From assembly GCF_016756495.1 (NCBI RefSeq), contig NZ_AP023243.1, positions 496,001 to 560,000 of the forward strand: a DNA stretch of 64,000 nt, in the 5' to 3' direction. The notes under the pieces were generated by a model. The model was not told the DNA's origin, did no database searches, and was given only the letters and a program-made list of their open reading frames with translations. Shown piece after piece: positions 8,033 through 17,588 of this stretch (its first letter is position 1; each line of letters begins with the position of its first letter). Position numbers and translations under genes: made by a program. This DNA is from Mesorhizobium sp. 113-3-3. Lineage in GTDB: Bacteria; Pseudomonadota; Alphaproteobacteria; Rhizobiales; Rhizobiaceae.

Positions 8033-10822
8033 ATGCGGCATTTTAAAATACAGCGTTCGAACGGCCGTTCGGAAAACGTTGATGAGTCGATTTCTTTGTT
8101 GCGGCGAAAGCCGCAGCAAATTCACCCATGGTTTATTAGCTTATTTGCAACTACCGCGTTTGTGTTGCTGCCCAATTCCGCGGCCCTGGCGGCCTGCGTG
8201 CTGGTTCCGTCGGCCGGAAACACCACCTTCACCTGCGATAGCGGCGATTCAGGCGGCGGCCTTACCGATACCAGCGGCGACAACACGCTGAATTTTCCCG
8301 CCGGCGGCACCGGGCAGGTGAGCGGCAACGTCGTCTTCGGCGCCGGGGCGGACCGCATCAACATGCAGTCCGGCACCATTACCGGCACGGTCGACCAGGG
8401 CGACGGCACGGATTTCTTCACCATCGGCAGCGGCACCGTAACCGGCAATGTCCAGCAGGGCGCCGGCATCGACGATTTCAACATGAGCGGCGGCCAGATC
8501 GGATCGCTCAACCAGGGCGACGGACTGGACACGTTCACGATGACGGGCGGGCGCATCGTCGATTTCTTCGACGATGGCGACAACGCGGTGATGACCGGCG
8601 GCCGCATCGGCCGGGTCAACATGAAGCTCGACAAGAACTATTTCAACATGTCCGGCGGCACCATCGACCGCAATCTCGTCACCGGCTTCGACCAGGACAC
8701 CATCATCCTCTCGGGCGGAACGATCGGCGGCAATATCAGCGTCAGCGGCGGCAATGACAGCGTGACGATCACCGGCGGCACGGTCGGCGGCGATGTGCTG
8801 ATGAGCTTCGGTTCCGACAGTTTCGTCTGGAATGGCGGCGGCATCATCTATGGCGCCGTCGATCTCGGCGCCGACAACGATACCGCCAAGCTCAGCAACC
8901 TCACCAACGCCAATCTCGGCGGCACGGATGCCCTGAATGGCGGCCTCGGCACCGACACGCTGACCTTCGACAACGTCAAGCTGGACGGGATCGGCCGGGT
9001 CCAGAACTGGGAAAGCATCAGCGCCACCAACGACACGCAGCTGACGCTCGACGGCAATCTCGTGCTCGGCGACAGCGGCACCGGCACGGGCTCGCTCAGC
9101 GTCGATGCTTCGAGCACGCTCTATGGCGGCGGCTTCAACTCGACGATCCAGGCCTTCACATCAGGCCAGCTGGCTCAAGTCACCAATGCCGGGCGCATCG
9201 ACCTGACCAACGGCACCACCGGCGCGACCGATCGGCTGACGATTTCGGGCAATTATATCGGGGCTGGCGGCGTGTTGCTCGTCCAGACCGAACTCGGCGA
9301 CGATTCATCCGCGTCCGACAGGCTGGTCCTGTCGGGCGGGACGGCTTCGGGCTCGACCGGCATTTCCGTGGTCAATGTCGGCGGCGCGGGTGCCGCTACC
9401 ACACAGGACGGCATCATGCTCGTCCAGGCGGTCAACGGCGCCAACTCAGGCGTCTCGACCTTCGCGCTCGACGGGCCGGTCGCCGCCGGCGCTTTCGAAT
9501 ACTACCTTTTCAAGGGCGGCGTCAGTGCCGGCAGCGAGGAAAACTGGTACCTGCGCTCGACGCTGATAACGCCGACGTCGCCGGCAGCGGCGCCACCGAC
9601 GCTCGAGCCCTCCCCGCCCGTTGAACCGGTGCCGCCCGCGGCCGAGCCGCCACCCCCGCCGCCCTCCGAACTGCCGCCGACGCCACCGCCGAGCGAGGGC
9701 GATATCAACAATCCGCCGGTCGACCCGACGCCGCCCGTGCAGGCCAGCGACCCTCAACCCGAACCACCGCCACCACCACCACCGGCGCCGCCGGCGGATC
9801 CGCCCCCGCCGCCACCGGTGGTGCCGACTGCCGTGCCCGCCCTGCCGGTACCGGCGGCGGGTCAGGAAATCGTGCTCTACCGCATCGAGGTGCCGGTCTA
9901 TTCGGCCTTACCGCCGGTAGCCGGGCATCTGGCGATGACGACGCTCGGCACGTTCCACGAAAGGCGGGGTGAGCAAAGTCTGTTGTCTCACCCGGAGCTG
10001 TCGCCGGTCTGGGGCCGCATTTTTGGCCAGGACGCCGAGATGGGCTGGTCGGGAACGGTTTCGCCCTCCTTCGACGGCAACCTGTTCGGCCTCCAGGCGG
10101 GCTTCGATGTGTTCGGCCGCGACACCGCCTCAGGTGGAATCGATCGCGCCGGCCTGTTCGTCGCCTATGCCCGCATGAAGGGCGATGTGAGCGGCCAGGC
10201 ACTGGGATGGAACGATCTGTCCGTCGGCAGCCTGGACGTCAGCGGCACCAGCGTCGGCGGCTACTGGACCCGCATCGGCCAAAGCGGCTGGTACCTTGAC
10301 GGTGTCCTCATGGCCACCTTCTTCGGCGGCGACGCGACCTCGTCGCGCGACATCGGCATCGATGTCGGCGGAACAGGCGTCACCGCTTCGCTGGAAGGCG
10401 GCTATCCCATCGCGCTGGCGCAGGGCTGGACGCTTGAGCCGCAGGCGCAACTGGTCTGGCAGCACCTGTCGCTCGACGACACCAACGACCGCTTCTCGTC
10501 GGTTTCCTTCGACACCGACGACAGCGTCAGCGGCCGGCTGGGCGCGCGGCTGCAGGGCGAGACCACGATCAATGGTATCGCGCTGCAGCCCTACCTCAAG
10601 GCCAATATCTGGCACGATTTCGGCGGCACCAGCCATGTCAATTTCGACACCACCGACATCTCGACCGAGGGCCGGTCGACCTCCTTCGAGATGGGTGGCG
10701 GCGTGGTCGCTGAGGTGACCGACAAGGTCAGCCTCTTTGCCACCGGCGATTACACGACCAATCTCGGCGGCGACAAGCGCCGCATCCTCGAGGGCAATGT
10801 GGGAATCAGCGTCAAATGGTGA
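8033..10822 (+). CDS. autotransporter with beta-barrel domain (type Va secretion)
   Basis: 929 aa. An extended signal peptide (residues 1-53, hydrophobic core FISLFATTAFVLLPNSAALA, likely cleavage ALA-A) is followed by a passenger (about 54-510) with repeating GG-rich units such as SGGTIGGNISVSGGNDSVTI, consistent with a beta-helix. A proline-rich linker with runs of six or seven prolines spans about residues 512-612. The C-terminal autotransporter beta-barrel (about 670-929) ends in GISVKW; a terminal aromatic residue is the outer-membrane insertion signal. It probably displays a surface adhesin or matrix protein. No protease or lipase motif was seen in the passenger, so the role is unknown. 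Confidence 0.9.
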   Translation: MRHFKIQRSNGRSENVDESISLLRRKPQQIHPWFISLFATTAFVLLPNSAALAACVLVPSAGNTTFTCDSGDSGGGLTDTSGDNTLNFPAGGTGQVSGNVVFGAGADRINMQSGTITGTVDQGDGTDFFTIGSGTVTGNVQQGAGIDDFNMSGGQIGSLNQGDGLDTFTMTGGRIVDFFDDGDNAVMTGGRIGRVNMKLDKNYFNMSGGTIDRNLVTGFDQDTIILSGGTIGGNISVSGGNDSVTITGGTVGGDVLMSFGSDSFVWNGGGIIYGAVDLGADNDTAKLSNLTNANLGGTDALNGGLGTDTLTFDNVKLDGIGRVQNWESISATNDTQLTLDGNLVLGDSGTGTGSLSVDASSTLYGGGFNSTIQAFTSGQLAQVTNAGRIDLTNGTTGATDRLTISGNYIGAGGVLLVQTELGDDSSASDRLVLSGGTASGSTGISVVNVGGAGAATTQDGIMLVQAVNGANSGVSTFALDGPVAAGAFEYYLFKGGVSAGSEENWYLRSTLITPTSPAAAPPTLEPSPPVEPVPPAAEPPPPPPSELPPTPPPSEGDINNPPVDPTPPVQASDPQPEPPPPPPPAPPADPPPPPPVVPTAVPALPVPAAGQEIVLYRIEVPVYSALPPVAGHLAMTTLGTFHERRGEQSLLSHPELSPVWGRIFGQDAEMGWSGTVSPSFDGNLFGLQAGFDVFGRDTASGGIDRAGLFVAYARMKGDVSGQALGWNDLSVGSLDVSGTSVGGYWTRIGQSGWYLDGVLMATFFGGDATSSRDIGIDVGGTGVTASLEGGYPIALAQGWTLEPQAQLVWQHLSLDDTNDRFSSVSFDTDDSVSGRLGARLQGETTINGIALQPYLKANIWHDFGGTSHVNFDTTDISTEGRSTSFEMGGGVVAEVTDKVSLFATGDYTTNLGGDKRRILEGNVGISVKW

Positions 10823-10841
10823 GACCCTCCGGGCCTCACCA
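10817..10841. terminator. inverted repeat between convergent genes
   Basis: TGGTGAG and CTCACCA form a perfect 7-bp stem, starting at the autotransporter stop codon and ending 13 nt before the LysE stop. There is no T-tract, so it is only a probable bidirectional terminator. Confidence 0.4.
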
Positions 10842-10853
10842 AGCGTCAGGACA

Positions 10854-11477
10854 TCAATTGCCCGAACGCATCGCCACGGTGGCGATGCCGGCGCCGACCA
10901 GCAGCGTGCCGCCGGTGCGGTTGAAGATGCGGATCGCCTTGGGATTGCGCACGACATTGCGGGCGCGCGCCGCGATCAGCGCGTAGCCGAACGCATTGGC
11001 GAAGGCGAGTGCCAGGAAGGTCGTCTCGAAGATCAGCATCTGCGTCCAGAAATCGGCATGCCGGTCGAGGAACTGCGGCAGGAAGGCGACGAAGAAGGTG
11101 ATGCTTTTCGGGTTGAGCGCGGTGACCAGCCAGGCATGCGCCATCATCTTGGCCGAGGACACCGCATCGGTGCGCGGTTCGGCCTTCAACGCGCCGCCGG
11201 CGCGAAACAGCTTTACGCCGAGATAGATCAGATAGCCGGCGCCGATGAGCTTCAGGATGGTGAAGACGGTTGCCGACGCGGCGAGCAGCGCGCCGATGCC
11301 CAGCATCGACAAGGTCATGGCGGTGAAGTCGCCAAGCGCCACGCCAACCGCCATCGGCAAGGCGGTGCGCCAGCCCTGGCCGAGCGCATAGGACACGACC
11401 AGCAGGATGGTTGGTCCCGGTATGACGAGGAGGATGGTCGACGCGGCGGCGAAAGCGGCCCAGTTCTCGAAGGACAT
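10854..11477 (-). CDS. LysE/RhtB family amino acid exporter
   Basis: 207 aa inner-membrane protein with about six hydrophobic helices. The family signature is at the N-terminus (AAASTILLVIPGPTILLVVS, with PGP) and NPKSITFFVAFLPQF in the middle. LysE/RhtB proteins export amino acids such as lysine, homoserine, threonine or leucine using the proton gradient. The start MSFENWAAFAAA follows AAGGGAGACAG. It stands alone, convergent with the autotransporter. Confidence 0.9.
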   Translation of the reverse strand: MSFENWAAFAAASTILLVIPGPTILLVVSYALGQGWRTALPMAVGVALGDFTAMTLSMLGIGALLAASATVFTILKLIGAGYLIYLGVKLFRAGGALKAEPRTDAVSSAKMMAHAWLVTALNPKSITFFVAFLPQFLDRHADFWTQMLIFETTFLALAFANAFGYALIAARARNVVRNPKAIRIFNRTGGTLLVGAGIATVAMRSGN

Positions 11478-11625
11478 GTCTGTCTCCCTTGGGTTAAGGA
11501 AAAGGATAAATCCTCAGCCCAGGGGGAATGTAAAGAGGCCTGTTTTCTGTTTTTTGCGCAATTCCGGATGGCAACCGCCGTGCCGGAATTGCCACGATAT
11601 CAATTGCGCCAAAGGCAGGTCGGCG

Positions 11626-11748
11626 TCAGTTCGCGCCGCCCAGGGTGTTCACGATATCGGCCAGGCTGACATCGGCACCGAGAACCAGGGCGGCCGCGAC
11701 AATGGCAGCGGCAAAAAGCGTGATGTCGGTTTTTAACGTCTTGCACAT
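11626..11748 (-). CDS. putative small membrane or secreted peptide, 40 aa
   Basis: A 40-codon ORF starting MCKTLKTDITLFAAAIVAAA and ending ADIVNTLGGAN. It has a single hydrophobic stretch (about residues 10-24) resembling a signal peptide or one membrane helix. The context GCGAGGGGCCTCC before the ATG gives a weak purine-rich ribosome binding site. It lies in an otherwise empty 0.5-kb gap. No known family is recognised, and it could be chance. Confidence 0.35.
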   Translation of the reverse strand: MCKTLKTDITLFAAAIVAAALVLGADVSLADIVNTLGGAN

Positions 11749-11985
11749 GGAGGCCCCTCGCTGATCGCCGATGCGTAGGAAAGGCCGGTGCCGGGATTAT
11801 GACCCGACCTAGGTCTTTTTGCGCAGGAGCGCCCGATTGGCACGCCGTTCGGGACGGCCCGTGCCGCCAGGCAAGGCGCAAATCCAGGCAGCGCAAGGCA
11901 TTCACGCTTTATCAACCATGAATGATGAAAATGCCCGCTATGCGGCCGGACCGTGCTTCCCGCCGACAGCGTAGGGTTTGGGTAT

Positions 11986-12756
11986 ATGCGTGAGTTGCCG
12001 CAAGGTCTAACGCCGCCACGAAACGGCGACGCAATCGATACCGATCATCATCTTTCCCGCCGCGCCGTCCTTTCCGGGGCAGGCGCGCTGGCGCTGCTCA
12101 GCGCCGCCGGCTGCTCGACCTCGGGCGACGGTGGTATGCCGATGCTCCAGCTCGACAATACGGTCACCGGTTCCGTGCCGCCGATGCGGCCGGCGATCAG
12201 CGTCGACAAGAACGTCACCAGCGCCGATGTGATGTATGCCGCCTTGACGGACAATGGTTTCAACGTGCCCGAGGTGCCGTATCTCAAGGTCAAGCCGGAA
12301 TTCCGCCGCCAGATCGTCGTCGACACGACCGGCGAGGCGCCCGGCACCATCGTCGTTCATCTCAAGGAGCGCATGCTCTATCTCGTGCAGCCGGGCGGCG
12401 ACGCCATCCGCTACGGCGTCGGCATCGGCAAGGACGGCTTCCGCTGGTCCGGCCGCGCCAACATCCAGTACGGCAGGGAATGGCCGACCTGGACGCCGCC
12501 GCCGGAGATGATCCAGCGCAAGCCCGAACTGGTGAAGTGGCAGGGCGGCCAGCCCGGCGGCCTGACCAACCCGCTCGGTGCGCGCGCGCTCTACATCTAC
12601 CAGGACGGCAAGGACACCGGCTACCGCATCCACGGCTCGCCCGAATGGTGGAGCATCGGCCAGGCGATGTCGTCGGGCTGCGTGCGCCTGATCAACCAGG
12701 ACATTATCGACCTCTACAGCCGCGTTTCGAAGAAAAACCCGGTCGTCGTCATCTGA
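11986..12756 (+). CDS. L,D-transpeptidase (YkuD domain), Tat-type lipoprotein signal
   Basis: 256 aa from the ATG at 11986 (an in-frame ATG at 11953 is an alternative). An RR-containing signal, SRRAVLSGAGALALLSAAGC, combines a Tat-like twin arginine with an LSAAGC lipobox. The YkuD domain (about residues 95-255) contains the catalytic HGSPEWWSIGQAMSSGCVRL block with the nucleophilic Cys. Such enzymes make 3-3 peptidoglycan crosslinks or attach outer-membrane proteins to peptidoglycan in the periplasm; Rhizobiales encode many paralogs. It is followed by a GC hairpin at 12759-12779. Confidence 0.9.
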   Translation: MRELPQGLTPPRNGDAIDTDHHLSRRAVLSGAGALALLSAAGCSTSGDGGMPMLQLDNTVTGSVPPMRPAISVDKNVTSADVMYAALTDNGFNVPEVPYLKVKPEFRRQIVVDTTGEAPGTIVVHLKERMLYLVQPGGDAIRYGVGIGKDGFRWSGRANIQYGREWPTWTPPPEMIQRKPELVKWQGGQPGGLTNPLGARALYIYQDGKDTGYRIHGSPEWWSIGQAMSSGCVRLINQDIIDLYSRVSKKNPVVVI

Positions 12757-12758
12757 TC

Positions 12759-12779
12759 GCGGCCGCAGTTCGCGGCCGC
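12759..12779. terminator. GC-rich hairpin after the L,D-transpeptidase gene
   Basis: The two copies of GCGGCCGC separated by AGTTC give an 8-bp stem just after the stop codon. No T-run follows, so terminator function is tentative. Confidence 0.35.
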
Positions 12780-12853
12780 CAGACTCTCCCGTTGCGCGAT
12801 AGCGAAAGACAGGCCAAGGTGCCTTGAAAACCATCGCTCGGGAGACGTCAGGA

Positions 12854-14020
12854 ATGGCCGGAACTTTTGTCATCGCGCAAGGCGGCGGCCCAACCGCCGT
12901 CATCAACCAGACGGTGGTCGGCGCCACGCTGGAGATCCGCAAGCGGCATCCCGGCGCCAAGGTGCTGGGCTCCATCCATGGCGTGCGCGGTATCCGTGAC
13001 GGCAACTATGTCGACCTGTCCGCCATCCCGGAAGACCGCCTGCGGCTGATCGCGGGAACGCCGAGCGCGGCACTCGGCTCGACGCGCGACAAGCCAGATG
13101 CCGCCTATTGCGATGTCATCCTCAACGGCCTGAAGAAAGCCGGCGCCGACGCCTTCATCTATATTGGCGGCAACGACACGTCGGGCACGCAGCAGATCCT
13201 GACCGATGCCGCCGGCGGCTCGATCGCCTTCGTCCACGCGCCGAAAACCATTGACAATGATCTTGAGGAAAACGACCACACGCCGGGCTTCATCTCGGCG
13301 GCCGAGTTCGTCGCCGGCGCTTTCCTCTCCGTCGACCTCGATTTCCGTGCGCTTCCCGGCATCTATGTCGGCATCGTCATGGGCCGGCATGCCGGTTTCC
13401 TGACCGCGGCGGCGGCGGCCTGGCAGCTCGATCCCGACAGCGGCCCGCATCTGGTCTACGTGCCGGAGCGGCCGTTCTCGGCCGCCGGCTTCATCGACGA
13501 CGTGCGCGCCACGCTCGACCGCCACAAGCGCTGCATCGTCGCCGTGTCGGAAGGGGTAAGCACCGCCGACGGCAAGGCGCTGGTCGAAAGCCTGGTGCCG
13601 CCGGAAAAGCTCGAGCGCGACGCGCATGGCAACGTCAAATTGTCGGGCAGCGACCTGCCGGCAGCCCTCGAACGCGCACTGGCCGAAGGCCTGCCGGGCA
13701 AGCGGGCTCGCGTCGACGCGCTCGGCTACATGCCGCGCGGCTATGTCGGCGCCATCAGCGCCGTCGACGCGCAGGAGGCCTTCGATGCCGGCGCCTTCGC
13801 CGTCTCCGTCGCCGAACAGGGCGGCGGCTCGGTGGCACTGCAATATGATGGCAGCAAGACCGTGCTGAAGAAGGTGCCGCTGAAGAACGTTGCCGGCAAG
13901 ACCCGCCACATGCCGGATGATTTCATGAAGCCCGACGTCAACCAGCTGTCCGAGGCCGGCATGGCCTATCTGAAGCGGCTGGTGCCGGAAAAGTACAAGG
14001 TCGGGAAGCCTTTCGTCTAA
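12854..14020 (+). CDS. pfp: 6-phosphofructokinase, pyrophosphate-type signature
   Basis: 388 aa. Phosphofructokinase motifs are AQGGGPTAVINQ (donor loop), YIGGNDTSGTQ, APKTIDNDLEENDHTPGF with the catalytic TIDND, and GIVMGRHAGFLTAA. The ATP-dependent enzymes have Gly where this has Asp in GGNDT, and PKTIDND carries the Lys of the PPi-using enzymes, so it is predicted to use pyrophosphate and to work reversibly between fructose 6-phosphate and the 1,6-bisphosphate. The start at 12854 (MAGTFVIAQ) is preferred to the TTG at 12824. Its TAA overlaps the ATG of the MBL gene by one base, indicating translational coupling. Confidence 0.9.
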   Translation: MAGTFVIAQGGGPTAVINQTVVGATLEIRKRHPGAKVLGSIHGVRGIRDGNYVDLSAIPEDRLRLIAGTPSAALGSTRDKPDAAYCDVILNGLKKAGADAFIYIGGNDTSGTQQILTDAAGGSIAFVHAPKTIDNDLEENDHTPGFISAAEFVAGAFLSVDLDFRALPGIYVGIVMGRHAGFLTAAAAAWQLDPDSGPHLVYVPERPFSAAGFIDDVRATLDRHKRCIVAVSEGVSTADGKALVESLVPPEKLERDAHGNVKLSGSDLPAALERALAEGLPGKRARVDALGYMPRGYVGAISAVDAQEAFDAGAFAVSVAEQGGGSVALQYDGSKTVLKKVPLKNVAGKTRHMPDDFMKPDVNQLSEAGMAYLKRLVPEKYKVGKPFV

Positions 14021-14736
14021 TGGAGTGGTTCAGCAAGAGCACCGTCGACGAACAAACGACGATGCTGACCGAGCCGTTCGTGCATGATTATGTGCGCGCC
14101 AACATCTGGCATCTGCGCGGCCGCGACGCCGACCTCCTGGTCGACACCGGCATGGGCATCTGTCCGCTGGCGCCGCAGATCGATACGCCACGGGACAAGC
14201 CGCTGCTGGTCGTCGCCACGCACATCCATCTCGATCATGTCGGCTCGCTGCATGAATTTGCTTGGCGGGCGGGGCCGCGGATGAGTGCCGCGCAGTTCGA
14301 GAGCATGGATGAGGCGGCGACCTACGCCTGGATGTTCCACGATCTCGAAGGCGCCGTGTCAGAATTGCCGGCGCCGGGCTGGAGGGCCGCCGACTACAAG
14401 ATCCCCCCGGCACCGCTGACGCGGACGCTTGACGAGGGCGACGTGATCGATCTCGGCGACAGGCAGTTCCGCGTCCTGCACCTGCCCGGACATTCGCCGG
14501 ATTCGATCGCGCTGTTCGACGAGGCCGACGGGCTGTTCTTCAGCGGCGACGCCATCTACGACGACACGCTGATCGACAGCCTGCCGGATTCCGATCGGGC
14601 CGCCTATGCCAGCACCATGCGACGCCTGCTCGACCTGCCGATCCGCGTCGGCCATGGCGGCCACGGACCAAGCTTCGACGGCAAGCGTATGCGTGAGATT
14701 GCAAAGACTTACATCCAGCAGACCGGCGAAATCTGA
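14020..14736 (+). CDS. MBL-fold metallo-hydrolase
   Basis: 238 aa metallo-beta-lactamase-fold protein. The dinuclear metal motif is ATHIHLDHVGSL (HxHxDH); later ligands are in HLPGHSPDSIALF and the Asp in LFFSGDAIYDD, with the final His in VGHGGHGPSF. The substrate is unknown: the family covers glyoxalase II-like thioesterases, lactonases and phosphodiesterases. It is in a TAATG overlap with the PFK gene, so the two are co-translated; a metabolic link is plausible but not shown. Confidence 0.85.
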   Translation: MEWFSKSTVDEQTTMLTEPFVHDYVRANIWHLRGRDADLLVDTGMGICPLAPQIDTPRDKPLLVVATHIHLDHVGSLHEFAWRAGPRMSAAQFESMDEAATYAWMFHDLEGAVSELPAPGWRAADYKIPPAPLTRTLDEGDVIDLGDRQFRVLHLPGHSPDSIALFDEADGLFFSGDAIYDDTLIDSLPDSDRAAYASTMRRLLDLPIRVGHGGHGPSFDGKRMREIAKTYIQQTGEI

Positions 14737-14995
14737 ACGCCGCCAAGCCTTCGCACTGCCGGGAGCGGTCACGCGAACGTGGGACACTCATCCGGTCAAA
14801 AAGAATTAAATCTTTGTAATATAATCGAAAAAACCTAATTCGCCCGCATCCGAGTCCTAGATTCCGGTTTCATCGACCTGAACGGCCGCCGCATGAAGCG
14901 AGACAGGCGGCCGCGATGGCCGGTGCGCCGAATGGGCCGCCCTCTCCCAAGACGGGCCACGGCGCCGAACCCAATGTCTCGCACGGACAACGACC

Positions 14996-16537
14996 ATGTC
15001 ATCCCTCAACATTCTTCGCAGACATCGCGTCGCCGCATTGCTGGGCGCCGCCCTCATCATCTCCCCCTTCGTCGTCTCATTCGCTCAAAGTGCCGGCACT
15101 TCCGGCCTGAGCAACGTCGTCGCGACGACCCAGACCCCTGTCGCCGGCATCACCGCCCCCAACGGCTCCTTCGCGCCGATCGTGGCGGCCGACAAGCCCG
15201 CGGTGGTGACGGTCACAACCGTCATGAAAGCGCAGCCCGCAAATGACGACGGCGGCATGCCTCTCGGCAACTCGCCGTTCGACCAGTACTTCCGCCAGTT
15301 CTTCGGCGACCAGGGCATGCCGGCTCCGCAGACGCCGCCGCAGCAGGCGCAACGCGCCGAAGCGCTTGGTTCGGGCTTCATCGTCAGTGCCGACGGCACC
15401 ATCGTCACCAACAATCACGTCGTCGACGGCGCCACTTCGATCAAGGTGACGCTCGATGACGGCACCGAGCTTCCCGCCAAGCTTGTCGGCCGCGACGCCA
15501 AGAACGACCTTGCCGTGCTCAAGATCAAATCCGACAAGCCCTTGCCGACGGTCAAATGGGGCGATTCCGACAGGCTGATGACCGGCGACCAGGTGCTGGC
15601 GATCGGCAATCCATTCGGCATCGGCACCACGGTCACGGCCGGCATCGTTTCGGCACGCGGCCGCGACCTGCACAGCGGGCCGTTCGACGACTTCATCCAG
15701 ATCGACGCGCCGATAAACCATGGCAATTCCGGCGGCCCGCTGGTGGACGTGAACGGCAATGTCGTCGGCATCAACACGGCGATCTATTCGCCCAATGGCG
15801 GCAGCGTCGGCGTCGGCTTCGCCATCCCGTCCGACCAGGCGCAAAAGGTCGTCGCCAAGCTGATGAAGGACGGTTCGATCCAGTACGGCTATCTCGGCGT
15901 CGAGATCCAGCCGGTGACGCCGGATGTGGCAAGCGCCATCGGGCTCGACCATGCCGGCGGCGCGCTGGTGTCCAAGGTCAACGACAGCTCACCCGCCGCC
16001 AGCGCCGGCGTCGAAGCCGGCGACGTCATCACCGGCTTTGCCGGACAGGACGTGAAAGACCCCAAGGACCTGTCGCGCGCCGTCGCCGATGTCGCCCCCG
16101 GCGCCAAGGAAAAGCTGGATGTCTGGCGCAAGGGCAAGGCGATGCAGATTGCCGTCGATGTCGGGCAAAACAGCGATGATGTGAAGACGGCATCGGCGGA
16201 CGATTCCGGTGCGCCGAGCGTCGAGCAGGGCTCCCGCGCGCCGGCGATCGGCATCGGCCTGATGGACATCACACCAGACATTCGCCAGGAAATGAACCTC
16301 GCCGGCAACGAGCATGGCGCGGTGGTCGCGCGCGTCAATCCCGACAAGGCGGCGGCCGCTGCCGGCATCCAGCCGGGCGATATCATCGTCGCCGTCAACC
16401 AGGCGCCGGTGAAGAACGCCCGGCAGGTCACGCAAGCGATCGCGCAGGCCAGCAGATCGGGCCGCAAGTCGGTGCTGCTGCTGGTCGAACGCGACGGCGG
16501 CCAACTCTATGTCGCCGTGCCGTTCGCCAATGGCTGA
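14996..16537 (+). CDS. DegP/DegQ-type periplasmic serine endoprotease
   Basis: 513 aa. The signal peptide covers about residues 1-34 (RRHRVAALLGAALIISPFVV). The trypsin-like protease domain has the triad His in IVTNNHVVDG, Asp in AKNDLAVLKI and Ser in HGNSGGPLVD. Two PDZ domains follow (about residues 290-380 and 400-510). It degrades or refolds misfolded envelope proteins. The 259-nt upstream gap holds an AT-rich stretch (14805-14840) that may be the promoter. The gene ends at a strong hairpin. Confidence 0.93.
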   Translation: MSSLNILRRHRVAALLGAALIISPFVVSFAQSAGTSGLSNVVATTQTPVAGITAPNGSFAPIVAADKPAVVTVTTVMKAQPANDDGGMPLGNSPFDQYFRQFFGDQGMPAPQTPPQQAQRAEALGSGFIVSADGTIVTNNHVVDGATSIKVTLDDGTELPAKLVGRDAKNDLAVLKIKSDKPLPTVKWGDSDRLMTGDQVLAIGNPFGIGTTVTAGIVSARGRDLHSGPFDDFIQIDAPINHGNSGGPLVDVNGNVVGINTAIYSPNGGSVGVGFAIPSDQAQKVVAKLMKDGSIQYGYLGVEIQPVTPDVASAIGLDHAGGALVSKVNDSSPAASAGVEAGDVITGFAGQDVKDPKDLSRAVADVAPGAKEKLDVWRKGKAMQIAVDVGQNSDDVKTASADDSGAPSVEQGSRAPAIGIGLMDITPDIRQEMNLAGNEHGAVVARVNPDKAAAAAGIQPGDIIVAVNQAPVKNARQVTQAIAQASRSGRKSVLLLVERDGGQLYVAVPFANG

Positions 16538-16564
16538 TATGCGATGCCGATGAGATGAAATGCC

Positions 16565-16596
16565 GGATATGGCGGGCTTGGCGGCCCGCCATATCC
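16565..16596. terminator. 13-bp perfect hairpin, bidirectional terminator candidate
   Basis: GGATATGGCGGGC and GCCCGCCATATCC form a perfect 13-bp stem with a 6-nt loop, between the convergent stops of the protease and coaA genes. No long T-tract on either side. Confidence 0.65.
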
Positions 16597-16604
16597 GTAT
16601 GCAG

Positions 16605-17564
16605 CTACAGTTTGCGCAGCGCCACTTCCTCGATCAGGTGGTCGGCGCCCTTGCGCAGGATAAGGTCGGCGCGGGCACGCGTCGGCAGGATGTTCTCGCG
16701 CAGATTCTTCAGATTGATGTTGGTCCACAGGCCTTCGGCGATGGCGCGCGCCGAATCCTCCGAGAGCTGCGAATAGCGGTGGAAGAAGGAGTCTGGATTG
16801 CGGAAGGCGGTCTCGCGCAGCCGCATGAAGCGGGAAATGTACCACTCGTGGATCAGCTTCTCGTCGGCATCGATATAGATGGCGAAGTCGAAAAAGTCGG
16901 ACAGGAAAGGCACGATCTTGCCGTCCTGCGGCAGCTTGCCCGGCTGCAGCACATTGATTCCCTCGAAGATCAGGATGTCGGGCCGGTCGATGGTGACGAA
17001 CTCGCCGGGAATGACGTCATAGGTGAGGTGCGAATAGACCGGCGCGCGGACATCGGGCAGTGCCGACTTGATGCCCGAGAGGAAGCGCAGCAGCGCGCCG
17101 ACATCGTAGCTGTCGGGAAAACCCTTGCGTTCCATCAGGTTTTCGCGGCGCAGCACCTCGTTGGGCAGCAGGAAACCGTCGGTGGTGATGAGGTCGACCT
17201 TGGGGCTCGACGGCCAGCGCGCCAGAAGCTCCTTCAGCACGCGCGCGGTGGTCGATTTGCCGACCGCGACGGAGCCGGCGATGCCGATGATGAACGGCGT
17301 CTTGACGATATCGACGGCGTTGAAGAAGGCCTGGCGCTGCCGGAACAGAAGCTGGCTCGCCTCGACATGGGCGGACAGCAGCCGCGACAGCGACAGATAG
17401 ATGCGCTTGACCTCCTCGAGGTCGACCGGATCGTTGAGCGAACGCAGGCGGCGGAACTCGTCTTCGCTCAGCGTCAGCGGCGTGTCGGCGCGGAATTGCG
17501 ACCATTGCTCGGCCGAAAAGAAACGAAAGGGGGAATATTTCTCGGTTGGCGCGAGCTGATCCAT
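16605..17564 (-). CDS. coaA: type I pantothenate kinase
   Basis: 319 aa P-loop kinase phosphorylating pantothenate in the first step of coenzyme A synthesis. The Walker A motif is [16 protein letters not shown]; the family motifs [21 protein letters not shown] and [12 protein letters not shown] are all present. It is the last gene of the his cluster, 24 nt after hisE, the usual position in Rhizobiales. Confidence 0.97.
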   Translation of the reverse strand: MDQLAPTEKYSPFRFFSAEQWSQFRADTPLTLSEDEFRRLRSLNDPVDLEEVKRIYLSLSRLLSAHVEASQLLFRQRQAFFNAVDIVKTPFIIGIAGSVAVGKSTTARVLKELLARWPSSPKVDLITTDGFLLPNEVLRRENLMERKGFPDSYDVGALLRFLSGIKSALPDVRAPVYSHLTYDVIPGEFVTIDRPDILIFEGINVLQPGKLPQDGKIVPFLSDFFDFAIYIDADEKLIHEWYISRFMRLRETAFRNPDSFFHRYSQLSEDSARAIAEGLWTNINLKNLRENILPTRARADLILRKGADHLIEEVALRKL

Positions 17565-17588
17565 CGAGATACCTGCCCTCCCTCGCGG

